A stretch of DNA of 64,000 nucleotides from Gordionus sp. m RMFG-2023 (Eukaryota; Nematomorpha; Gordioida; Chordodea; Parachordodidae). Made by a program: the position numbers and the translations under genes. The stretch covers positions 23,165,366-23,229,365 of the forward strand of contig NC_088777.1 of the NCBI RefSeq assembly GCF_954871325.1, written 5' to 3'. Shown here one piece after another: positions 44,891 to 56,336 of the stretch. Within the stretch, counting starts at the first letter, position 1; each line of letters starts with the position of its first letter. The notes under the pieces are model-generated. The model was not told the origin of the DNA and did not search any database. It worked only from the letters and a program-made list of their open reading frames with translations.

Positions 44891-45084
44891 CTTTTTCCCG
44901 TTCTTCGCTTCATTATCTGTTGTCTCCTGGATCTTCCCCTCCCATTGCCTGTCTTTTTCCTTACTCGCATACCCTTAACTCCCCACCGCTAATTCTCTCT
45001 CGTAATTCCTTCCCACCCACCCCTTACAATTATTTTTTACCCTTCCTTTGTACAAATTTCTGCCCCCATCTCCTATTCACTATT

Positions 45085-45265
45085 ACTCGCCCCTACTTCC
45101 CCCTTGGAATAATACGCCTCTATTTCTCCTTAGAATTATTCCCCTTGGAATTATACGCCCCTATTTCCCCCTTGGAATTATTCCCTATTTCCCCCTTAGA
45201 ATTATTCCCTATTTTCCCTTTAGGATTATGCGTCCTTATTTCCCCCTTAAACTTATTCGCTCCAA
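45085..45265. repeat. Pyrimidine-rich short repeats in the gypsy element
   Basis: Repeats of about 27 bp such as tatttcccccttggaattat between the protease and reverse transcriptase regions. They make proline/isoleucine-rich frames on the plus strand (45048-45551) that are not genes. Confidence 0.75.
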
Positions 45266-45439
45266 TCCCTCTTATGATATTATTCCTTTCCACTTCCCTT
45301 CCTCACTCTCCGCTTACCTCTCCACTATAACTATCTCTCCTAATTCCCTCATTCCTAAACCTTACTCCCCGACCTCCATCCCTAATTTCTTCCCTCATTT
45401 CCTCAACTCCCTCCCGCTCCCAATTGAACAGGTTCTCAA

Positions 45440-45830
45440 TTCAGGACAATACTTCCACGTCCTCATACGTCCTCCTCCCATATATATCATCACTCACCAT
45501 CGGAACGAATACCCCCCACCATGCAAATACCCCCCAAAAACTATACCATAAACCAATCCGGGTGATCCAATCCCACCCCAATACCGCTTCTACTCTCCTA
45601 TTAATAATCCATAAGTCCAAAACCTCTATCCCTCTTTCCGTCATTGCCTCTATTTTCACTCTTCCCATTACTGCTATTTGCGACACATCGAATTGTCGTA
45701 TTCTCAAGCCTTCATTTGCTATCATTCCATAGGGCCAAATACTCCTATATCTCGCATAACTCATTACTGAAATAGCTGCCCCCCGTGTCAAATAAGATAG
45801 GTACCCTATTCCCATTGAAGTCTATTATTA
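45440..45830 (-). pseudogene. Gypsy protease region
   Basis: Fossil aspartic protease-like segment with GAAISVMSYARYRS and later EAVLGWDWI, the usual flap-distal LGxDW pattern of gypsy proteases. It lies between gag and reverse transcriptase, as expected. Confidence 0.75.
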
Positions 45831-46020
45831 CTCTAGGACAAGGATCATGTATTACCTCGTCTTGTTTTATCCTTACATTCCCAATTATATTTCTTTGTCC
45901 TCATGAATATATTTTGTTTGTTTCCAATAACCTACTCTCTTGGCCCCGTGTATCATTTTTTTTACCATCATATAGTCACAAATTAGCACAATCCCTTGCC
46001 ACATGTCCCCTTTCTCGACA

Positions 46021-46719
46021 TCAAAAACATTCCACGGTTTGATCTTCAACTCCCTCCGGAAATACTCCTCTTACCCCAACTCTGGCATCCTTAATGGTTC
46101 GCACAGTTGAAGTATTTGGTCCAATTACTCTCTGGGGAAAAATTCCTCGAGTATTATAATTTCCCGTATTACATTCTTCCTTATTGTGACCAAATCTTCC
46201 GCAACCCGCACATTGTAATTTCTCTTGTTTTCCTGGACAATAAGGGGCTATATGACCAAATCTACCACATTCGAAACACTTTGCCTCCCTACAATCTTTG
46301 ACCATATGTCCTTGTCTTCCACAATTATAACAATTCATTCTTCCCCTCACTCTCGATTCAAAACTGGGTCTTATTTCCCCTCTTCGTCCCTGAGAATTCT
46401 CCCTTGGTCCCCTATAAGGTCCCAATCTGTTATCATTATATGCATCTCTCCCATCAGGTTTACTTATTAATTTATCTACCTCACTCTCTGTCCATCCATT
46501 AATTAATTCTTGAACCGGCAACCATGTTACCTTTCCCATAACATCCTCCTCTCCATTATGCCCCTCTAATGTTAATTTCTGGCCCTTTATTCTCACGCTA
46601 CGACTCTTTTTAACTCTTCTTCCCCAAATCAAATTGCACATCCAAATCACTAATATGACTAATGCTCCCACAATATTATATTGTAATTCCCAACACTTTA
46701 TAAATTTAAAAGTTTTCAT
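46021..46719 (-). pseudogene. Gypsy gag nucleocapsid region
   Basis: Fossil gag part. Three cysteine/histidine zinc knuckles lie in a row: CYNCGRQGHMVKDC, CFECGRFGHIAPYC and CAGCGRFGHNKEEC. This is the RNA-binding nucleocapsid of a gypsy-type gag. A basic region, RGPRENSQGRRGEIRPSF, precedes them. The capsid portion is not recognisable by eye. Confidence 0.9.
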
Positions 46720-47479
46720 TTTTTCTCTACAAAAAATTAACTAATACTTTTAATATAAAGAGTTTAACTATTTGCAACGTTAATAAATAAAATACTATTA
46801 GAATTGTAAATAAACTAAAGATGCTACTATACATATATCTTGTATGCTGTACAAGAAATTTATTAATCCGGTTTTCCTTTTTTTTAAAACCTTTTTTAAT
46901 TTTTTTACACTGGTTTTCTATCTTTTATCCAGCGTCTACATGACAGAATTTTCACTGGATGCAAATCCCCTTCAAAAACTTTTGTCTATCCCCCTAAAAA
47001 ATCCCCGCCGCCTTCGGCGGCGATGTCTTTTTATCATTATTTTCACCTATTTATTTATTGATACTCTCTTCAAAGAATTTTTAAAGGATAACTTAAATTA
47101 ATCTATCTCTACTACCAACTATCAATATTTTGTGAATATAAAGAATTTATTTTTTAGATAATAAATTCAATTAAAACCTCCATTATTTACAATGAATTAA
47201 TTATTATGCCATTATGAGCTTGCTGAAATATCTAAACAGGATATTTGGAAAACAATGTGTATGATTTTTTGCAATATATAGATTTGTTCGATGAATTGTA
47301 TTATAACAATACAATAATAAAAGTATTAATTTTTACAGCAATAAATTTTTTCCTATTTTATCTCAAAATTTAATAGATAACCCCCCAAATAATTTATCCT
47401 ATCCCCATTAAAGCAGCTTAACCCCCCGCTCATGTAGACTCTGCTTTTATCTAATACTTTCTACTACAAACGTTTTTAT

Positions 47480-47755
47480 TTTTAAAAATTTCTGGTTTTC
47501 CAATTCTTTAAAACCTTCTATGTTTTCTAATTTTAACAATACTGGTTTTCTGATTCTTTTAAAACCTTCTACTATGTTTTCTAATTTTAAAAATACTGGT
47601 TTTCTGATTCTTTTAAAACCTTCTACTATGTTTTCTAATTTTAAAAATACTGGTTTTCTGATTCTTTTAAAACCTTCTACTATGTTTTCTAATTTTAAAT
47701 ACTGGTTTTCTGATTCTTTTAAAACCTTCTACTATGTTTTCTAATTTTTAAAATA
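47480..47755. repeat. 53-bp tandem repeat in the gypsy 5' leader
   Basis: About five copies of a unit containing ttctgattcttttaaaacc, ttctactatgttttctaatt and ttaaaaatactgg, between the primer-binding site and gag. Confidence 0.92.
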
Positions 47756-47787
47756 TTCTTTTCTCCGTAATACGTCGGGGTCACCAA

Positions 47788-48122
47788 TATCAAAACAACA
47801 CTCTGGTATTATAACAACAAACAACTACTTTTTTATGTATCTATGTTTTTTTTACTTACTTCAATAATTCTTTTCTCTTTTTATTTCTTTATTTTTCTTT
47901 CCTTAAAATATGAAATCATACATAAAAATAATAATCGTTTCTATTTTTTTTCGCGCTTATATATTTATTTTTTTACAAAATCATCTCGTTTATTTATTAT
48001 TATATTTATCAAAAGTCAATCAACTTCTTTTTTTTAATATTTTTATATTCAATTCCTTATTATTCGTATACTTTGCCATTATCTTCCTTTAGTGCTAGGC
48101 TTAATAGCTTGCTACCTTAACA
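47788..48122 (-). repeat. 5' LTR of the gypsy element
   Basis: 335 bp. Begins tgttaaggt and ends gttttgata on the minus strand, directly followed by the primer-binding site at about 47770-47787. Confidence 0.93.
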
Positions 48123-48687
48123 ATACCTTTATTTTTTCTAAAACCTTGTCGTAGCTGATAAAGTTGCAGTCCATATTGAGTTGACAAATACGGGTAACCC
48201 AATCTAAAATACTTTCTCTCACTTTTTGAACCGGTTCATTGAATTCGCTAATTTTTTTGTTTCGAATCTTGGAAGGCTGTAATAATCTAAGTTTGTTGAT
48301 GAGTATCGACGATTTCTTGAGATCGGATTCAGTGCATATCGATTGTAATTTTGAAAATATGTCATCTGGTAAATTATGAAGTAAGGTCGTGGCGTTATCG
48401 TCATCTGGGCTGTTATTTTTTAAGTTCAATTTTGGTTAAATATGTATCGATGTTACCTATATATTTAGGAAATTCGCATTTATATGATATAGTATCATTA
48501 GAAACATTAATTTTTTTATCTTCCATCATATTTAATTAATTGAAAAAAAAATTTTATTCTTGTTTTTTTTTTATATAATTTAAATATTTTATTTTTAGAA
48601 ATATGAAATTATTTTTTAATAAAATTTTAATTTACAAAGAAATTTACAAAGATAGCCACTGCCACGATCAATTAGGACATCACAACA

Positions 48688-49570
48688 CATGGGGTAAATA
48701 ATAGATATAACTGAATACAAAAGAGAAATGATAGTCGTACGCCATACGACTTTTAGCAAGGAAAATTTTTTTTTGCTCATACGCCGCAACGAATCGATAA
48801 AGTTTAACTAAGAAAACAAGCAGATATTTTGATAAAATAAGCTGTCCAAATTTAAATTGCAAATATTTTTCAAGTAACAAAATTCAAGCTAAGATAATAT
48901 TTTTTTATACTTTTAATATATAAACTAAATGATTAGCTTTTATAATCAAACAATTAGTAATCCTCAGGCTTATTCAAGCTAAGGTAATATTTATTTATAA
49001 TTTTAATTTATGAACTAAATGTTAAGCTATCATCAGCAAAAATTTTAAAAACATTTTTTACTCAGGCTTTACTCAAGCCTAGGTAATATTTCTTTATATT
49101 AATATATATATATATATTAAATTTTAAAAAAAGAAAAAAGGAAATCTGTTTTTTTGAAAACTTGGTAAACAATTTGAAGAATTGAATTATATTAACCATT
49201 ATATATCTAATTCAGAATTCTGAAATCTACAATTGTTTTATGCACAGATTGTACCAAATTTAATAAAAGTATAAATTACCTGTACATATTTGGGGGGAAA
49301 TTTGCATCCAAATCAACTGATAACTTATAATTCCCTAAACCAGAGTTGTCTTTTTCAAATGCAAATTATTTTTTTATAAAATAAATTTTTTATCAAAACA
49401 TATGTCATTCACTTTCATCAACATAGTAAAAACATTTTTAAATATGTATTTGATTTAAAAGTTTATAAAATTTAATATTATCAGATGTTAAAATAAAATT
49501 TGAAAAAAATATCGTCTGCGAAATCTACAAGATAAATATTTAATATGATAAGAAACTATTAATGATAAAA
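48688..49570. other. AT-rich spacer, no gene seen
   Basis: Contains two diverged copies of a short segment, ttattcaagctaaggtaatattt (about 48885 and 48970), and a TA run. Nothing else is supported. Confidence 0.4.
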
Positions 49571-49579
49571 TGGAATGAT

Positions 49580-50430
49580 AAACCATGCCATAGGCAGGGA
49601 GGGGACAAGGGGAAATTTCTACCCACCTTCAGAAATTTATCACTATTTGTGATTATCATTTTAAGCTAATAAAAAATATTCCCATTAGTTCTCCCCCCCC
49701 CACTCCCTGACCCCCAAAAATGTATGCATATATCTTAAACAATAATTTGAAAGAAAGAATGTAAAATTTAAATTTTATAAACTAAAACTATTCATCATAA
49801 TTTATATATTTTTGGAAAAAGCATTAGTTAATCAAAAATGTTTTTAAGAAATGGAATATAAGCCAAAGATAAGTCTTAAGACAAAAGTGAAATGTATTAT
49901 AATTATTATAATAGATCCATAAATTACTAAATAATATAATATATCAAATATAATTTTTTATAAAGTGAGCAATTTTAATTTATTTATCTTAATAAAAGTT
50001 AAATATAATTATAAAACTATTGATAAAATTAAATCATGAATTAAATAAAAAAAATGTAAGCACAATACAAACAGTGGAATATTGTATGTCGTAGATTTAC
50101 AATATATCTAATTTTATCAATTATCATATGACAATCATATAATTTTTACCAATAGCTAATTACATATTTTACAGAAAACTATAAAAAATTGTTAAGGACA
50201 TCAGAAAAAAATCTTTTAACGACATTGTGGAATGAATAATATAAAGATTAATTTTTAATAATATTTTTCTTCAAAGTAAATAGATGGCGTTAAATATTTG
50301 AATGCAAATTGTTGCTATATTTATTATAAAGAGCATTGATTAGTAAAATTTGTTAAAATATTAACTGTAATATATTCTCAAACTATCAAATAGGTCTGTA
50401 AAAATGGAATTTATCCTAGTATTTTGTAAC
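49580..50430. repeat. Dispersed repeat, copy 1 (about 830 bp)
   Basis: Direct-orientation homologue of 56337-57165. Shared landmarks include ggggacaaggggaaatt, actccctgacccccaaa, tatgcatatatcttaaa, aagccaaagataagtcttaa, acaaacagtggaatattgta and aatagatggcgttaaatatt. No coding is visible. It is probably a non-autonomous transposon or LINE-derived repeat; the poly-C/poly-G tract near one end resembles other repeats in this window. Confidence 0.85.
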
Positions 50431-50639
50431 CAATTCTATATAATAGAGGAATATCAACTATATGTCTACTTCATTTTATAAATATATTTCTTATACTTGT
50501 TTAGAATTAATTATTACTATGCTTTTATAGTAATGTATACACAATTAATTATTATATTTTATATAAACTAATAAAAATATATTTCATATTTGTTCTAGGC
50601 TTATTTTTTTTTATTAAAATTAACCTCCTATCCTGTAAA

Positions 50640-50800
50640 AATATTTTATGACTATATATAGACTAAGGAAACCCGGCCGAAGGCCGGGCAAAAGCGGGCC
50701 GAAGATCCCCCAAAAATGGGGCGTGGGGGCTAAGCTCCCAGGAATTTTTAATTCCTCCACCCCCTTAGGAAAATCCTGGCTACGTCTAAACACCACGTTA
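50640..50800. repeat. GC-rich hairpin-forming repeat end
   Basis: Contains cccggccgaaggccggg, a perfect short hairpin, and two further inverted pairs (ctcccaggaatttttaattcctcc). GC content is far above the surroundings. Likely the tip of a transposable element; open frames here on both strands look spurious. Confidence 0.45.
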
Positions 50801-51339
50801 ATTTTCACAGAATATCTAATTACTTTTTACAATCATTTATTAAATTTATTTCTAGATTTACCATCAAATATACTTGATTTGTTACAATTATGAATTCACC
50901 AATGATTATATATACCAGTGGAATTCACATAATCAATTTATAATCTATAAATAATGATCACCATCAAAAATTCAGTAATCTATTAAAACAAATTCTCTAA
51001 AAAGATAAGCACACTATTTATTAATTAGATATTATCTTATTTCTCTATTCTTTTCAATAATCTATGAAAATTACTATCAATCAATCCTGGCTTATCCACA
51101 AACCGTCATCCCATTTTTTTTTAATTTCAATTCAATAGTTGTGCAGTGATAGGCTTTTAAACATCATTCTAAATAAAAAAATATATATTTAGCAAAATTT
51201 TGTCGCGTAACACAAACCATAGCGATTAATAGATAGAATTATGAAAAATAATTATGGCTTAGAACGGATTAGTAAAACAAATACTTTAATTAAATGGACC
51301 TTGACAGTAGAGTAAATTTACTGCCAAACAGTGTAAACA

Positions 51340-51420
51340 AATTCACTGCACTTGATATGCCCTCTTGGGTGGTGGAAGCCACTTAATTGTGTGTTTCCAC
51401 AACGAAGCAAGCCAAAATAA
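51340..51420. other. GC-richer segment with a hairpin
   Basis: gtggaa (51372-51377) pairs with ttccac (51395-51400) around an inner cac/gtg pair. The surrounding 80 bp is GC-richer than its neighbours. It could be a structured RNA or a repeat tip. I do not recognise it. Confidence 0.25.
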
Positions 51421-51664
51421 GTATCAATTCATATTTTAAACTAATTAATAATAAATGACATTTAGTGGCAAAGAAAGATTTTTGCAGCAACATTAGAAGC
51501 TTTGCATGTGTTCCTAACAATTTTTAGAATGTAGATATGCCCATTTTGAAGGAATAAGCTAAGGTAGGATACCTATAGCCTGTGGCTAAATACCTAAATA
51601 AAAAATATTTAAATAATAAATTGCTTTATTTTTTCCTTAAATAAACCAGTTTTTCTTCAATGGT

Positions 51665-51835
51665 TATAGGATATTTTATAAAATTTGTATATGTTGTATG
51701 TAATATTGGTTTTATATGCTCAAGTATGTAATAAAAGGTTTCCTAAAATAGAATTTTTTATAAAATTTGTTGATGTTGTATGCAATATTGGTTTTATAAG
51801 CTCAAGTATGTAATAAAAGGTTTCCTTATAAAAAA
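51665..51835. repeat. Tandem duplication, two units of about 86 bp
   Basis: ttttataaaatttgtatatg then ctcaagtatgtaataaaagg is repeated once more immediately downstream with few differences. Confidence 0.9.
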
Positions 51836-51959
51836 TTACTTTTGTCATTCTCATTAAGATTTAGCCTTATTTTTTAAGAGTTTAGGAAAAAGGATGTAAA
51901 ATTAACCCTCCTTTCTTTTATTAATATTAAAATTGTTTAATCTCCTCCTCTTCAATATC

Positions 51960-52150
51960 ATTTTGTATAAGAATAATAATTTGACGGATCCCATTTTGTG
52001 AATTAATAGAATCGCTTTGCACTATGAATGAAAATCGCTGCGATCGATCCAGCTGATTAGTCGCTGCGATATCGCGGCTAAATCGCAATCGCTCTTTACT
52101 ATGAATTCAGGTTTAAACGGTTTTAGCCAGAAAAATTGAATTCGGTATAC
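51960..52150. repeat. Probable transposon end with TCGCTGCGAT motifs
   Basis: Contains aaaatcgctgcgatcgatcc, gtcgctgcgatatcgcggct and aaatcgcaatcgctctt between two ctttgcactatgaat / ctctttactatgaat copies. The repeated short motif and sharp GC rise suggest a subterminal region of a DNA transposon. No partner found. Confidence 0.4.
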
Positions 52151-52159
52151 GAAACAGCG

Positions 52160-52890
52160 AACAATAAAATGCGAAAAATAAAAAAATGTTACCATAAATG
52201 TAATACTCCACTAAAAAAGTCATAAATACATATTATATCTATTTTTAAAATATTAATAATAATAGTAAATATTTAGTATACTAATAAATATGTTAATTTT
52301 TCCCAATAAATTAAGTTATTAACACGATATTTATATATTGTCAATTTATAAATACTAATTTTTTGTATATTATAATTAATAAATATGACCATTAGATAAA
52401 CTCTACCTTCTTTTAATATTATCAATAAATAACTATTATTTTGTTTATCTTGATATGGTAAATATTTAGTATATTTTTAATTAAATATAATGTTTATAGA
52501 GCAATAAATATGTTATTAATTTTTTTACAATAAATTGTTAATGCCTAATGTGCCTAATATAATAAAAATCATTTTTAAATCTTAAACATGGTATAAATTT
52601 AATTTAAAAACATGAAAAACAATACATCTTTCTTTCTTATAATAAGTAAATGAAGAGTTTTATAATTATTTATATTTTAAATAATAACTCTTTTACATTC
52701 ACCAAAATAATAGTCATTAGATTTTTTATTTTTAGTTTTAAAGTCTTCTTTATCTAATTCTCTACGCATTCTCTACGCCTAATAATTGTTTTTAAATTTT
52801 CAGAGACTGTTGGACATTGTAAAACTAATTATATACTTTTCTCATATCAAAAATGTTCGCCATTCTGGGAACATTTTTTGGGAATATTCT
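52160..52890. other. AT-rich spacer, no gene seen
   Basis: Strongly AT-rich with many TAAATAT words. No supported feature. Confidence 0.5.
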
Positions 52891-52934
52891 TTCGCTGTTT
52901 TGGTCTTCGCTATATCGTGCCCAGGCCGAAATTT

Positions 52935-53025
52935 TGTGTCCAATCTTTGTTCCTTCTACAAATAAATATTTAGGCTTGCGTAATATTATTCAAGATAAAA
53001 TAATGAGTTAGCCGTTTTTAAAATC
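52935..53025. repeat. Fragment of the 195-bp MITE family
   Basis: aatctttgttccttctacaa, aggcttgcgtaatattattc and gagttagccgtttttaaa match, in inverse, the interior of the MITE at 28677-28871. Ends and target duplication are not clear. Confidence 0.75.
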
Positions 53026-53327
53026 GGCCTCAAGACAATATATTTAAGATTGATCCTAATTCTTAAATAATATTTTGCCAATAGTAATTTCAATAATATA
53101 TGTTGTCTATACTTTTTAATATCTTAGTTTTTCAATTTACAATGACCTCTCTAATTAATTTACAGTTATATTTTATTATATATTATTAGATATATATAAA
53201 ATCAAACGCAATAACTTTATATTCAAAATTAATAACAATGATTAGAAAATTTATAGAGTGTATGAAATGTTGAGACATTCAAATATTCAGAATTCGCTGA
53301 ATATGATTATTTCTAAAATTTCGTGCT

Positions 53328-53500
53328 ATGAGAAAAATATTGCGAAATGTCTGCACGCAAGATGAAGCCCATCAAGCTGTTACAAGATTTTTAAAATCTA
53401 GAAGTATCTATTTTGTATGCCCTTGAGAAATATCAGAATCACCTGAAATAGATGTTTTACATGTAACAGATACATTATCAGATTGCTGGGCCGGGGGGGG
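53328..53500 (+). other. Unrecognised coding-like fragment
   Basis: The plus frame from ATG at 53328 reads MRKILRNVCTQDEAHQAVTR then FLKSRSIYFVCP. After one stop (53424) it reads EISESPEIDVLHVTDTLSDC WAG. Codon use and composition look coding. It could be a decayed exon or transposon protein. I do not recognise it. It stops at a poly-G tract (about 53490). Confidence 0.3.
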
Positions 53501-54552
53501 GGGCTAAAAGTTTTTGCAATATTTATATTTTACTAAATATATTTTTTCAGAATATTCATTTTAAATAGGGCGTCACCTTAACCCGGCCTTGGGACGGGGA
53601 GAGTGTAGCATGGGAATCACAATAGCACGGAATCAGAGATAGCCATGAATCACAAATAGTAGTGAGTAACAAATAGTGATAAATCACAAAGCATGAGATA
53701 TCAAAGTTTTATTAAATTAAAATGCAATATAGGTATGTGGGATATAGTAGGTAAATTAAAAAAAATTAAATAACGCCATAATATAAATATGTGTTTATCA
53801 ATAACTTATTTATTGAGCAGGAATAATGATAAATAAAAATTATAAAATAATAATTAATTTTCATTATTTTTTAAAAAAATTAGCCTAAATTTATATGGCA
53901 ATAAAAAAAAAATCTTAAAAAATATATAAATAATTTGCATATTAGTTTAATTGGTGTTTAATGGCATTTTTGTAATTTAAATAGATAACATTTTTTTACT
54001 TAACATAAAGATATAGATATCCCTTATCAAATCTTCGGAAATGCAAGACATACACTAAATTTATCTGAAAAACAACAATAACCCTATATAATAAACAAAA
54101 ATTTATCTTTTAGATATAATTTTAATTGAATTGATCATATTACAAAAAAGTATAAGAGTCAGTTATTTTTATTTTATAGATAAGAAATAATGATACAAAC
54201 ATTAATCATTAAGCATTATAAAAAATAAATTTTATTAGAATTGTTTCAGTGGACATAATTTCAATCCATATTTTTCTTCGTAACAATATATGGGGTTATC
54301 TCCAATAAGTATGATTTGATATTTCTTATAATAATATTAGGGCAGACCTGATTTTGTCATGATTCTCTAATAAGTGGTTTGCCCGGGCTTTCCCAGTTTC
54401 CCTTATTACGAAATTCACATGTTTTTTTGGTTAATGATGCATACTACCTTAAGGTACTACCTATCAAATTTGAATTTTGTTTATTTTTTATTTGGATAGG
54501 CACTACCAAATATATTTATAATATATATTTGAAAAATCGTGATTTTTGGAAA

Positions 54553-54715
54553 GCCTCTATGGCCTAGTCGGCAAGAGCTTCGCTTACTGATCCCATGGTC
54601 ACGGGTTCGAATCCCGGTAATGGTTATGTTTTTTTTCTTATTCTAACTTGGTGGCTCCATCCTTAGGGGGATGATATATAGGAGGCCGGACTCAACCACG
54701 TGATTCCATTATAAT
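54553..54715 (+). repeat. tRNA-derived SINE
   Basis: The head, 54553-54622, carries a perfect pol III A box (tggcctagtcgg, 54560-54571) and B box (ggttcgaatcc, 54604-54614), and is read like a tRNA. However, gcctcta at the 5' side cannot pair with the 3' side (taatggt), and the anticodon arm is poor, so it is a tRNA-related SINE head and not a working tRNA gene. A body of about 90 bp (tggtggctccatccttaggg, gaggccggactcaaccacg) follows. No A-tail is certain. Confidence 0.7.
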
Positions 54716-54829
54716 ATATTAAATAATAAGTCTTATTACATTTTAATAAATTTTGGTCGCTATTTAGCAAATTAGGTTCGTATTTAGAATATTTCCATAC
54801 ATTCACTTAGTATTAAGCATCATTAACCT

Positions 54830-55480
54830 GTTTTTTTGCATATATCAGGAGTTAACCCGTAGACCAATTGGTAAATCAGATATTTCCCCTTCATGTGATG
54901 ATAAATTAATTAAAAATTTAACTATCACCAAGGTAAGAAAAAATTTTCAAAATTATAATGGGTAGGACTGGGCTTGGAACTATCTTTTACAAATTATTAT
55001 GGGTAGAGCTGGGCTTGAAGAACTTTTTTAAAATTATAAGTTCTTGGATGCTTGGAATTTTTTTTCAAATATTGAGCTTGGACCTGGCATGACATCTATC
55101 GTAAAAAAACAAATAAAAATCTCATTCCACGTCATTTTTGACGGGCTTTCTACTAGTAAATAATAATAAGAAGAATAAATAAATGCGTAACGATGATATG
55201 ACATCACGAATGTCGTAGCGAGGACATCGGAAAATTATAATATAGATATATATAATATTTTTTATGTAAAATATAATCTTTTCTCACTTAATGTAGAATT
55301 TTTTAATTAAAAAAATGCAATTTTTTTTGCGACTAAATTTAATGATACTATTATGCTAGATGTTGGTTATGATTTTTATTAGACAATGAAAAATATTTTA
55401 TTTTACTTGACACTAAACCCACTACATTTGAAGTTAAAAGCAGCCAATAAGTATCATAAAACTTCACCGAATTACATGTT
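54830..55480. other. AT-rich spacer with a degenerate GGGCTTGG repeat
   Basis: At 54955-55100 the units tgggtaggactgggcttgga, tgggtagagctgggcttgaa and gagcttggacctggcatgac recall the repeat block at 17275-17680. The rest has no supported feature. Confidence 0.4.
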
Positions 55481-55485
55481 CCAGA

Positions 55486-55617
55486 CTAAGGCATGATACC
55501 AAGCTCATGGACCGCATTAGCAGTGATATTATGGTTATCCAACCTTATATGGTTAAGATTTATGAGGAAAATGATAAATTTATTCCCGAATCAGTTAAAA
55601 AAATGTCAATTGTTTGA
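55486..55617 (+). other. Candidate exon, product unknown
   Basis: After an acceptor-like ttccag the frame reads LRHDTKLMDRISSDIMVIQP then YMVKIYEENDKFIPESVKKM SIV and a stop. Composition is coding-like. Just upstream, 55388-55450 gives DNEKYFILLDTKPTTFEVKS in another phase. The two could be neighbouring exons of one gene or remnants of a dead one. I do not recognise the product. Confidence 0.3.
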
Positions 55618-55924
55618 TTTTAGCAAAATTCTTGTATATTTATTATGTCCACATTAATTATTTTTTACTAATTTTTGTTTCTAACTTTGATTACTTTTTG
55701 AAATTGTTTTTTTTTAAAGACTACTAAATATATTTTTTTTACAAAAGCGCAAAACTTTTGCTCAATTCGGGGTTAGGAGTAGTTAATGTTAAAATTAACT
55801 GGGTTTTAATTGATTGTCACCTCTTTGAAAAGAAATAATATCGATTAATAATCTTGTTTTCTCTGTAATAAAGTTTATATTCCTGTAATAAGTTTAATTT
55901 TAACTGATCCTGACTTATGTTACG

Positions 55925-56110
55925 AGCCTGCGATTTTCTTTTAGACCTGCATTTGTCATAAAAATTTACAAAGCTCAACATGGACAAAGTTCACTTCAAC
56001 ATACTTTAACCTCTATTTTCGCATGGGCATTTATATGTAGCTATATCTTGAATTTGTTCTCGTGATAATAAAGATTGTCATCAATGAGTTAAAACAAGAG
56101 TTACAAACAA
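55925..56110 (+). pseudogene. Helitron (PIF1-type) helicase C-terminal fragment
   Basis: Plus-strand text RFSFRPAFVIKIYKAQHGQS, then in another frame PLFSHGHLYVAIS, SRDNKDC and VKTRVTNNIMYRKL. This is the order of the last helicase motifs of Helitron Rep-helicases (INKxQGQ, PVFSHGQLYVALSR, then a VxNIVYKE-like end). Stops and at least one shift break it. Helitron tips were not found. Confidence 0.68.
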
Positions 56111-56336
56111 CATTATGTATCGTAAGTTATATCCTGATAAATATAACTAATTCGAGTTATCAATGATACTGTTCAATCAACTAAGATCTGATTAAAGAAT
56201 AATCATCTTTTTGAATCGATATAAAATCCAAAGACTATGTCTTGATAAAATCCTATAAAATATTATTTAAATAATAATAATGTACTATGTATATTTTAGC
56301 CGCTATTTCAGATGTGGTAGGATTATTGGATAACGT

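Larger units (their letters stand above)
40342..48122 (-). mobile_element. Ty3/gypsy LTR retrotransposon, full-length but broken
   Basis: A 7.8-kb fossil copy flanked by 5-bp target duplications atacc (40337-40341 and 48123-48127). LTRs are at 40342-40696 and 47788-48122. On the minus strand the 5' LTR is followed at once by a primer-binding site, ttggtgaccccgacg, and the 3' LTR is preceded by the purine tract gaagggggcg. The order gag, protease, reverse transcriptase/RNase H, integrase identifies Ty3/gypsy. A further small zinc-knuckle frame lies downstream of integrase. The copy has several breaks and looks inactive, of moderate age judging from LTR differences. It is inserted in the gag-bearing fossil at 39854-48687. 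Confidence 0.94.
39854..48687 (-). mobile_element. Gag-bearing retroelement fossil bounded by 23-bp direct repeats
   Basis: An identical 23-bp sequence (it contains ttaggacatcacaaca) lies at 39854-39876 and 48665-48687. Just inside it on the minus strand, the right side continues with TGGCAGTGG (primer-site-like) and the left side is preceded by the purine stretch cagagggtggaa. Gag-like protein text lies at about 48120-48535 (FPKYIGNIDTYLTKIELKN) and about 39870-40335 (basic, N/R/Y-rich: RHYDNNYRHQFRQPWQ). The family is uncertain, and no reverse transcriptase of its own is visible. It is split by a complete-length gypsy insertion (40342-48122). The repeats could be ultrashort terminal repeats or a target duplication. 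Broken. Confidence 0.6.

Noticed and set aside
42041-46470. Many plus-strand frames, some proline-rich
   Set aside because: Antisense of gypsy gag and pol; no independent features.
54553-54625. Functional tRNA gene
   Set aside because: The acceptor stem does not pair and the anticodon arm is poor; perfect A and B boxes with a non-tRNA body point to a SINE.
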